This document shows, piece by piece, positions 7,134-12,791 of a stretch of 14,714 bases of DNA. Made by a program: the position numbers and the translations under genes. This DNA is from Christensenella sp. UBA4379 (GTDB lineage Bacteria > Bacillota > Clostridia > Christensenellales > Aristaeellaceae): positions 1 through 14,714 of the forward strand of contig DGRV01000024.1 of assembly GCA_002391225.1 (NCBI GenBank), read 5' to 3'. The stretch's first letter is position 1. Each line of letters opens with the position of its first letter. Under the pieces are notes generated by a model. That model saw only the letters and a program-made list of their open reading frames with translations, did no database searches and was not told the origin of the DNA.

Positions 7134-8129
7134 ATGGGTGAACCGTTGTTTTATCTGGGCGCGATGCCAGTGACGCCCTGGGCTCTGTGCGTGACGCTGG
7201 GCTCTCTGGCGGCCGCCGCGGTGATCTTTTTTCTGGGCGTCCGGCGGAAGATTTCCGACGGCGCGCTCTGTCTCTTTCTGCCGCTGACGGCGGCGCTGGG
7301 CATCTTCCTGGGCCACGGGCTGTTCGCCGTCGTGGCGGACCTGCTGGACCCCTATGTGGGCGAAAGCATGGGACTGACCCTGTTGGGCTACGTCTTCCGC
7401 CCCGACAAGGGCGGCTACATGAGCCTGGGCGTGCTGGGCGGTTTATTCCTGTCCGCGCTGATCGTGTCCAAGGCTAAGAAAGTCTCCTTTCAGGAGCTTT
7501 TGAAGATCGGCCTGCCGGGCGTCCTGCTGGCCATCGGCGTGGCCAAATGGGGCGAATGGCTCTGCGGCATGGGCACCGGGCCGGAAGCCTCCACCTGCTT
7601 TTTCCCCGTTTCGTTCACCCCCGAACCCGAATATCCCGAGTGGCGGGTGATCGCCGTGTTCTGGCTGGGCGGGCTGTACGCCCTCGGCCTGGCCCTCTGG
7701 GGAATCTTCGGGGCGCTCAAGAAGAACGGCGTACTCCCGGTCACCCTGCTGGTAATGTACCTGGCCGGCCAGGTGTTCTGGGACATGCTCCGGGAGGACA
7801 GCTACGTCCACTACCTGGCGATGAACTTCGTGCGCATGGACCAGCTCTTCTCCGTCCTCATCATGGCGGGGATCATGGTCTGGGCCACGATCAAGATCAA
7901 GCAAAACGGCGGCAGCGGCACCGTCCGCTGGTGGGTGCTGATGCTGGTGAGCGTCGGCCTGTGCGTCGGCCTCCAGTTCCTGTTTGACAAGCCCCTCCCC
8001 CTGCCCGGCGGCGTCCTGATCTACCCCCCGACCTGGCTGGTCTACACCCTGATCGGCCTCACGGCGGTGGGGATGGCGATAAGCACACTCAAATTGCTGG
8101 ATAAAGCACGCAAAACAAGCAGGAAATAA
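7134..8129 (+). CDS. Lgt-like polytopic membrane protein (divergent prolipoprotein diacylglyceryl transferase fold)
   Basis: The 331-residue product has about seven or eight hydrophobic segments and ends in a basic tail. The overall layout resembles Lgt: an N-terminal MGEPLFYLGAMPVTPWAL, a YMSLGVLGGLF loop, a KWGEWLCGMGTG stretch, and a C-terminal FVRMDQLFSVLIMAG helix like the last Lgt helix. However, the residues expected in active Lgt are not evident: the HGG loop reads SLGVLGG, and the GRIGNFINGE-like signature reads AKWGEWLCGM. It may be a non-canonical transferase or a diverged relative with another role. The ATG at 7134 is preferred, with GGAGG at 7117-7121 12 bases upstream. A longer frame would run through the repeat island. 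A TTG at 7125 is possible but only 3 bases from the GGAGG. Its neighbours suggest envelope work. Confidence 0.65.
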   Translation: MGEPLFYLGAMPVTPWALCVTLGSLAAAAVIFFLGVRRKISDGALCLFLPLTAALGIFLGHGLFAVVADLLDPYVGESMGLTLLGYVFRPDKGGYMSLGVLGGLFLSALIVSKAKKVSFQELLKIGLPGVLLAIGVAKWGEWLCGMGTGPEASTCFFPVSFTPEPEYPEWRVIAVFWLGGLYALGLALWGIFGALKKNGVLPVTLLVMYLAGQVFWDMLREDSYVHYLAMNFVRMDQLFSVLIMAGIMVWATIKIKQNGGSGTVRWWVLMLVSVGLCVGLQFLFDKPLPLPGGVLIYPPTWLVYTLIGLTAVGMAISTLKLLDKARKTSRK

Positions 8130-8153
8130 AAGGGAAGAAGTAATTAGGTAGGA

Positions 8154-8290
8154 GGTAGGAAGTAGGAGGTAGGAGGTAGGAGGTTTATAGTTTCTCCGAA
8201 AATAAAAAACCCGTTTCTGTCTGAAACGGGCGAAGCATATCGGATCCAGCTTTGTTTTAAAACAATGATCCGGACAAAAAACCTCCTACC
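8154..8290. repeat. Duplicated element, copy A
   Basis: Order: heptads to 8181, terminator-like stem CCCGTTTC/GAAACGGG (8210-8217/8223-8230), then a second stem CGGATC (8241-8246) with GATCCG (8267-8272). The second stem encloses the palindrome TTGTTTT/AAAACAA (8252-8265). It ends in CCTCCTACC. The outer ends are inverted repeats of the heptad unit. Confidence 0.8.
8199..8230 (-). terminator. Rho-independent terminator A (minus strand), second in series behind nrdR
   Basis: Read on the minus strand, CCCGTTTC, loop AGACA, GAAACGGG gives an 8-bp stem followed by TTTTTTATTTT (complement of 8199-8209). It faces transcription arriving from nrdR and would catch read-through past terminator B. On the plus strand there is no T-tract. 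Confidence 0.75.
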
Positions 8291-8298
8291 AAATACAA

Positions 8299-8433
8299 GG
8301 TAGGAAGTAAGAGGTAGGAGGTAGGAGGTTTATAGTTCCTCCGAATAAAAAAACCCGTTTCTGTCTGAAACGGGCGAAGCATATCGGATCCAGCTTTGAT
8401 TAAATCAATGATCCGGACAAAAAACCTCCTACC
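8299..8433. repeat. Duplicated element, copy B
   Basis: Same layout as copy A: stem CCCGTTTC/GAAACGGG at 8354-8361/8367-8374, then CGGATC (8385-8390) with GATCCG (8410-8415). The inner palindrome is TTGATT/AATCAA around 8396-8408. Against copy A, one base pair of this inner stem has swapped from T-A to A-T and one pair is lost, so pairing is kept although the sequence differs. Confidence 0.8.
8344..8374 (-). terminator. Rho-independent terminator B (minus strand), first behind nrdR
   Basis: The same 8-bp stem (8354-8361 with 8367-8374) is followed on the minus strand by TTTTTTTATT (complement of 8344-8353). It is about 95 bases past the nrdR stop at 8469 and belongs to copy B of the duplicated element. 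Confidence 0.8.
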
Positions 8434-8468
8434 TACTACCTCCTACCTACTACCTAATCTTCGGTGCT

Positions 8469-8927
8469 TTATTTGGTTTCTTCCTTCATTTTTGTCATTT
8501 CCGCAAGGAACGTTGAGAGATCTGCGAACTGTCGGTAGACGGAGGCGAAGCGGATGTAGGCGACCTCGTCCAGTTGGCGGAGCTCTTCCATGATCATCTC
8601 GCCGATTTTGCGGGTGGTCACTTCCTCCTGCATGCTGTTGTAGACGGCCTGGCTGACCTTGTTGACGATGGACTCGATGTCCGCCGCGGAGACGGGGCGC
8701 TTGTGGCAGGCGGCCAGGATGCCGCTGCGGACCTTGTTTTCGTCAAAGAGCTCGCGGGACTGGTCCTTCTTGACCACCAGGATGGTGGGCTTTTCGATCG
8801 TTTCGTAGGTGGTAAAGCGCTTGCCGCACTGGATACATTCGCGCTTGCGGCGGATGCTCGCCCCGCCGTTGACCGGCCGGGAGTCCAGTACCTTGCAGTC
8901 TTCAAAGCCGCATACGGGGCATTTCAT
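8469..8927 (-). CDS. nrdR: Transcriptional repressor NrdR
   Basis: This 152-residue protein is full length for the family (usually about 150). An N-terminal zinc ribbon is formed by C3/C6 (MKCPVC) and C31/C34 (ECIQCGKR). An ATP-cone domain follows at about residues 49-139 (IEKPTILVVKKDQSRELFDENK onward, then the YIRFASVYRQF signature). NrdR senses ATP/dATP and represses ribonucleotide reductase genes by binding NrdR boxes; it acts in the cytoplasm. The ATG overlaps the aroK stop by one base (TGATG), and GGAGGGG within the end of aroK supplies the ribosome binding site, so translation is likely coupled. No nrd gene or NrdR box was recognised in the window. Two terminators lie downstream. Confidence 0.97.
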   Translation of the reverse strand: MKCPVCGFEDCKVLDSRPVNGGASIRRKRECIQCGKRFTTYETIEKPTILVVKKDQSRELFDENKVRSGILAACHKRPVSAADIESIVNKVSQAVYNSMQEEVTTRKIGEMIMEELRQLDEVAYIRFASVYRQFADLSTFLAEMTKMKEETK

Positions 8928-9472
8928 CAGAGGGCCCCTCCTTTGCAGTAGCCCGGCAGAGCCAGGATCGTGGTGACCAGCTCGGTCAGGCCGACGACCC
9001 CGGGCTGAAAGCCGTGGGAATTATCGAAGTGGAAATCGGCCGCGTAGCGGTAATAGCCGATGCGGGCGTTGTACTGTTCGATGACGTCCTCGTGGGTGCC
9101 GCCGCGCAGGGTGGGCCGGCGGTCCATCTTGATGTCAGAGAGGATCTGGTCCAGCGGCCGGTCGATAAACAAAATGATGCCGTGGTTTTTCATGATGGTG
9201 ATGTTTTCCTCCGTCAGCACCGTGCCTTCTCCCGTGGAGATCACGCAGGGCTGCACGCTGGCCATCTCCGCCAGCACGGCGGTTTCCGCGTTGCGGAAGA
9301 ACTCCTCCCCCAGGGCGGTATAAATATCGTTGACCGTCATCCCCATGATCTCGGATACGCGCTGATCCGTATCCACAAAAGGAAGGCCCAGGGCCTGGGC
9401 GAGCCGCAGTCCCAAGGTGGACTTCCCGCAGCCGGCCATACCGACCAGGAAAATATGTTCGCGTACTGTCAT
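8927..9472 (-). CDS. aroK: Shikimate kinase
   Basis: The 181-residue product phosphorylates shikimate with ATP in the chorismate pathway. Family landmarks are all at expected spacing: Walker A GMAGCGKST (11-19), DTD (34-36, shikimate site), FRNAE (59-63), RPTL (119-122) and R137 in ARIGYYRYA. The shikimate-contact triad normally written GGG is GEG here (81-83, STGEG), which is unusual. Other shikimate genes are not nearby. The start at 9472 is supported by AAAGGAAG 9 bases upstream and a promoter beyond that. It is transcribed with nrdR, whose start codon overlaps its stop. The GEG change could mean altered kinetics or a diverged substrate; the rest of the active site argues it is still a shikimate kinase. 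Confidence 0.9.
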   Translation of the reverse strand: MTVREHIFLVGMAGCGKSTLGLRLAQALGLPFVDTDQRVSEIMGMTVNDIYTALGEEFFRNAETAVLAEMASVQPCVISTGEGTVLTEENITIMKNHGIILFIDRPLDQILSDIKMDRRPTLRGGTHEDVIEQYNARIGYYRYAADFHFDNSHGFQPGVVGLTELVTTILALPGYCKGGAL

Positions 9473-9530
9473 TTTCCAGGACTTCCTTTCATCAAATCAC
9501 GGCGATTGGCATAAACTGAATGTTACTATC

Positions 9531-9559
9531 TTTATACCATAAACCATTCGCTTTTGCAA
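9531..9559 (-). promoter_or_regulatory. Probable promoter of aroK-nrdR
   Basis: On the minus strand, TTGCAA (9559-9554), 17 bases, then TATAAA (9536-9531). The -10 is one base and the -35 two bases from consensus, with ideal spacing. Transcription would start near 9524, about 50 bases before the aroK ATG. The divergent Ig-like gene starts only 35 bases away at 9594, so its own promoter must overlap this area or lie within aroK; none is obvious. Confidence 0.6.
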
Positions 9560-9593
9560 GCGCCGCACCCTGCCGAATAAAGGAAAAAGATAC

Positions 9594-12449
9594 ATGAAAT
9601 ACAAGGTTTTCGCCTGTTTGCTGCTGATCCTCCTGCTGATTCCCCCCGTCTGTTTCGCGGCCGGGGAGCTTTCCTTTCCGGACAAATCGGTGACGATGTA
9701 CGAGGGCGAGCAGATGCAGGCCCCGCTGGTCATCCAGGAAGGGCTCGAAGGGGAGGTCAGCTATACCTCCACCAACCGCAAGGTGGCCTATGTGGATGAA
9801 AACGGCATGCTGATCGCCGTCAGCAAGGGCCAGGTCACCATTTCCGCCGCGATGAAGGCGGAAAAGAGGACCTATGTGGCCAAGCTCAAGGTCAATGTCC
9901 TTCGGCCGGTGACGGGGATGAAGCTGAACGAACGGGGCCTGAACCTTCTGACGGCGGAGGACGGGCCGGCGTTTAACCATGTGAAAAACCTGATCGCCAA
10001 CGACCTGTACGAAACCCTGCCGGAGGAAGAGCTGGAAGCCATCCACCGGGTGCTGCTGCTCAAAAAGGGCGCCTCCCTGGCCCTCAAAGTGACCATGGAG
10101 CCCTCCGGCGCTTCGGACCGGAGCTTCACGGTCTTCGCCGCCCAGACGGACATCCTCCGCGTCAGCAAGACCACCATCAAAGGCCTTGCCCCCGGGGCGG
10201 CCATGCTGCAGCTCACCAGCACCTCGAACCCCTCCGTGTCGATCCTCTTGCCCGTGCTGGTGGTGGAGCCGGTGACCAAGGTCCGGGTCAGCGCCGAAAA
10301 GACGACCCTGACCCTTGGGGAGCAGGCCCAGACCATCCTGACCTTCACCCCGGAGGACGCGACCCTGCAGGCGGTCAGCTACTCCAGCGACAATGAAAAG
10401 ATCGCCACCGTCGACGAAAAGGGCCTGGTGACGGCCCACGCCAAAGGGCAGACGGCGATCCGCGTGATGACGATGGACGGCACCAAGCGCGTGTCCTATG
10501 TGAACATCCAGGTCGTCCAGCTGCCGGAGGCCGTGACCATTGAGGAAACGGCTCCCCTGATCCTGAACGTGGGCGACACCCACGGCCTCAAGGCCGTCAT
10601 CACTCCGGACTCCGCCTCCGATAAAAAGGTGCTCTGGACCTCGTCGGACGAAAGCGTGGCCCAGGTGAACGCCTCCGGCCAGGTCACCGCCACGGGCCAG
10701 GGCCAGTGCGAGATCCTGTGCGTCAGCCAGGCCCGGGAGCAGGTGCGGACCACCCTGCCGGTGATCGTCGTGCAACTGGCGAAGGACCTTTCCTTTGTTT
10801 CCGAAAAGGCGACCCTTTTAGCCGGCCAGCGGGCCCTCCTGCGCTACGTCCTGGAGCCCCTGGACGTGACCAACGGGGAAGTCGCTTTTACCTCCTCCAA
10901 CGAAGCCGTAGCCTTGGTCAATGAAAGCGGCATCGTGACCGCCCTGTCTGACGGGACGGCCTCCATCACCGTCGCCGCCCAGGACGGCAGCGGGAAGAAG
11001 GACAGTCTGGAACTCACCGTCGCCCGCAGGCCCGAAAAGGTGACGATTCATCAGCAGGGCCCCCTGACCCTGGCCACCGGCCGGAAAACCCAGGTGACCG
11101 CCGAGGTCTGGCCCCAGGACAGCGAGAACCGGAAGATCGCCTGGGCGTCCACGGACGAAACGGTCGCCACCGTCAGCGTGGAAGGGATCATCTCCGGCAA
11201 AACCGCCGGGGAGTGCGACATCGTCGCCGTCAGCCAAAGCGCCCTGGAGGTGATGGACGTGATCCACCTGGTCGTCCGGCAGCGGCTCAAATCCGTCCGC
11301 TTCTCCTCCGGGAAGGAAAGCGTCCGGGCCGGGGAAAGCATCCCCACCCAGGTCATCCTGGAGCCGGCGGACGTCCCGCCCACGGAGCTCATTTATTCCT
11401 CCCGGGACGAGGGGATCGCCCAGGTGGATCAAAACGGCGTCGTCACCGGCGTCGCCCCCGGCAGGACGATCATCCGCGCCCAGGCCCAGGACGGCTCCGG
11501 CCGCTACGGGCAGATGACGGTGACGGTGCTGGAAGCGCCCAAGTCCCTGATGTTGGATACGGACAGCCTCACCCTTTCCGTGGGCCAAAGTCACCAGATC
11601 GGGGTGACCGGCGTCAGCCAGACCCTTTGGGAGAGCACCAGCGGCCAGATCGCCACGGTAGATGAAAACGGGGTGGTCACGGCCGTTTCGACCGGGCGGT
11701 GCGTCGTCACCTGCACGGCCCAGGCCCAGCCGGACCTGAAGGCCTCCGTCACCGTCCGAGTCGTGCAGCAGGTGACAGACATCCAGGTCAGCCCGGAAAC
11801 CCTGTCCCTGGAGGCTGGCCAGCAGGGCAAAATCAGCTGGACCGTCTTCCCCGGAGACGCGGACGACCCCACGGTGATCATGGAAAGCACCGACCCGGCC
11901 GTGGCCCAGGTGGACCAGAAGGGGATGGTCACCGCCCTTCAGGCGGGCGCCTGCGAGATCGTCCTGAGCGCCGCGGACGGCATGGGCCAGACGGCCCGCG
12001 TCTCCGTCACGGTGACGGAGCCTGAGCCGGACATCCGCGTCCAGCTGATCAGCCTGTCCAGTGAAAACGGGCAAACTGCCCTCACCCTGCGCAGCGACGG
12101 GGACACGGAGCTGGCTGGCCTGGAGCTGCAGGCGGAATGCTTCAACATCTTCGGCGAGGCCCTCCCCTGCGGGGCGGACGGGAAAAACACCCAGGCCGTG
12201 ATCTGCGCCGGCACCCTGCTGCCGGGCGAGGCAAAAACCCTTTCCGCCCTGACCTGGGAAAAATCCCCGGATCAGCTTAAGGGTTTGGGCCGCATCTTGC
12301 TCCAGGTCAAAAAGGCCTGCCTGACGGACGGAAGGGTGGTGCGCCTGTCGCCGGACGCCGCCGGCCCGGCCCTGGAAATCCTGTACCCCGGGTACATCGG
12401 ATACGTCCCGACGTTCCAGGAAGCAACCATGCCTGTGAAGGACGAATAA
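9594..12449 (+). CDS. Secreted multi-domain Ig-like (Big_2) repeat protein
   Basis: The 951-residue product has an N-terminal export signal (KYKVFACLLLILLLIPPVCF, cleavage near CFA|A). About nine bacterial Ig-like domains follow, each near 80-85 residues, with the usual core of S-D/N-x-x-I/V-A-x-V-D-x-x-G-x-V-T-A and a G-x-x-x-I motif. Domain 2 (about 105-228) carries an extra helical insert, around the EEELEAIHRVLLL stretch. From domain 3 on, two domain types alternate: one with an AQDGSG-like loop, one with a C-x-x-x-C/A-x-SQ loop. A non-Ig C-terminal domain (about 815-951) ends in DE, with no LPXTG, SLH or transmembrane anchor, so attachment to the wall is unexplained. The start has AAAGGA 9 bases upstream. 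Its role is probably adhesion or surface scaffolding; no binding partner can be named. Confidence 0.88.
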   Translation: MKYKVFACLLLILLLIPPVCFAAGELSFPDKSVTMYEGEQMQAPLVIQEGLEGEVSYTSTNRKVAYVDENGMLIAVSKGQVTISAAMKAEKRTYVAKLKVNVLRPVTGMKLNERGLNLLTAEDGPAFNHVKNLIANDLYETLPEEELEAIHRVLLLKKGASLALKVTMEPSGASDRSFTVFAAQTDILRVSKTTIKGLAPGAAMLQLTSTSNPSVSILLPVLVVEPVTKVRVSAEKTTLTLGEQAQTILTFTPEDATLQAVSYSSDNEKIATVDEKGLVTAHAKGQTAIRVMTMDGTKRVSYVNIQVVQLPEAVTIEETAPLILNVGDTHGLKAVITPDSASDKKVLWTSSDESVAQVNASGQVTATGQGQCEILCVSQAREQVRTTLPVIVVQLAKDLSFVSEKATLLAGQRALLRYVLEPLDVTNGEVAFTSSNEAVALVNESGIVTALSDGTASITVAAQDGSGKKDSLELTVARRPEKVTIHQQGPLTLATGRKTQVTAEVWPQDSENRKIAWASTDETVATVSVEGIISGKTAGECDIVAVSQSALEVMDVIHLVVRQRLKSVRFSSGKESVRAGESIPTQVILEPADVPPTELIYSSRDEGIAQVDQNGVVTGVAPGRTIIRAQAQDGSGRYGQMTVTVLEAPKSLMLDTDSLTLSVGQSHQIGVTGVSQTLWESTSGQIATVDENGVVTAVSTGRCVVTCTAQAQPDLKASVTVRVVQQVTDIQVSPETLSLEAGQQGKISWTVFPGDADDPTVIMESTDPAVAQVDQKGMVTALQAGACEIVLSAADGMGQTARVSVTVTEPEPDIRVQLISLSSENGQTALTLRSDGDTELAGLELQAECFNIFGEALPCGADGKNTQAVICAGTLLPGEAKTLSALTWEKSPDQLKGLGRILLQVKKACLTDGRVVRLSPDAAGPALEILYPGYIGYVPTFQEATMPVKDE

Positions 12450-12455
12450 TCGCAT

Positions 12456-12473
12456 GGGGGTCTTGCGACCCCC
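12456..12473. other. Stem-loop just after the Ig-like gene
   Basis: GGGGGTC (12456-12462), loop TTGC, GACCCCC (12467-12473) form a perfect 7-bp hairpin 7 bases after the stop codon. No T-tract follows, so it is only terminator-like. It is the first element of the hairpin-rich stretch that follows. Confidence 0.55.
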
Positions 12474-12490
12474 CTACCGGAACCCCCCGA

Positions 12491-12669
12491 CGGATTTGCC
12501 TCTCGCCCTTCCAGGGCTCCCGGGCGGCAAATCCGCAAGGAACGCATTTTTGCTCCGCAGAAGTGGAGAGGTCTTCACTTCCTAAGTATCATTCTGCTGC
12601 GCAAAAATACTCCTCGCGGCGTACATGCCGCCGCTGCGGATTACCATCAGGGGAAAGGATCCCCCTGAT
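12491..12669. other. Gene-free stretch with nested inverted repeats (possible structured RNA or palindromic element)
   Basis: Three stem systems sit in a row. CGGATTTGCC (12491-12500) pairs with GGCAAATCCG (12526-12535) around an inner hairpin GCCCT/AGGGC (12505-12517). An imperfect stem of roughly 30 bases joins 12533-12562 to 12592-12619 (shared ATTTTTGC and AGAA blocks), capped by AAGTGGAG/CTTCACTT (12561-12580). ATCAGGGG (12646-12653) pairs with CCCCTGAT (12662-12669). Between the last two lies GCGGC, GTACAT, GCCGC (12616-12631). No heptad array is present, so this is a different kind of element from the islands near 3300-8450. No gene was recognised in 12450-12791. Confidence 0.6.
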
Positions 12670-12689
12670 CACCCCCGCTGAGATAGTCA

Positions 12690-12720
12690 TGAATCGTTGG
12701 CGTAGCCCTTGAATCGTCGG
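12690..12720 (+). promoter_or_regulatory. Paired direct repeats upstream of the GH105 promoter (candidate activator site)
   Basis: TGAATCGTTGG (12690-12700) and TGAATCGTCGG (12710-12720) are 11-base direct repeats spaced exactly 20 bases apart, about two helical turns, and end 6 bases before the -35. This is the geometry used by regulators that bind as tandem monomers next to a -35, such as AraC-family activators. No regulator gene is in the window. Confidence 0.5.
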
Positions 12721-12726
12721 TCTTCC

Positions 12727-12755
12727 TTGACATTCTCCCTCTTTCCGTTTATACT
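12727..12755 (+). promoter_or_regulatory. Promoter of the GH105 gene
   Basis: TTGACA (12727-12732), 17 bases, TATACT (12750-12755): a consensus -35 with a -10 one base off and ideal spacing. Transcription would start near 12762, leaving a 30-base leader carrying GGGAGGA (12778-12784). Confidence 0.75.
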
Positions 12756-12791
12756 TTTTTCAAACGAAATACATCCCGGGAGGAATGTACC

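Larger units (their letters stand above)
8147..8455. repeat. Heptad-repeat island 4 holding a tandemly duplicated ~145-bp element
   Basis: This island fills most of the 339-base gap between the Lgt-like gene and nrdR. GGTAGGA heptads at 8147-8181 open it, and their inverse (CCTCCTA, CCTACTA) at 8425-8452 closes it. Inside are two copies of one element, 8154-8290 and 8299-8433, offset by 143-145 bases and nearly identical. Each carries the same two stem-loops, and each ends in inverted heptads (GGTAGGAGGTTT at the left, AAACCTCCTACC at the right). No coding sequence was found inside. Confidence 0.85.

Noticed and set aside
8204..8374. Plus-strand terminators behind the Lgt-like gene
   Set aside because: The CCCGTTTC/GAAACGGG stems have T-tracts only on the minus strand.
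10818..12455. Long open frame on the minus strand opposite the Ig-like gene
   Set aside because: Antisense shadow with repeated H/D/G-rich composition that mirrors the Ig-like repeats.
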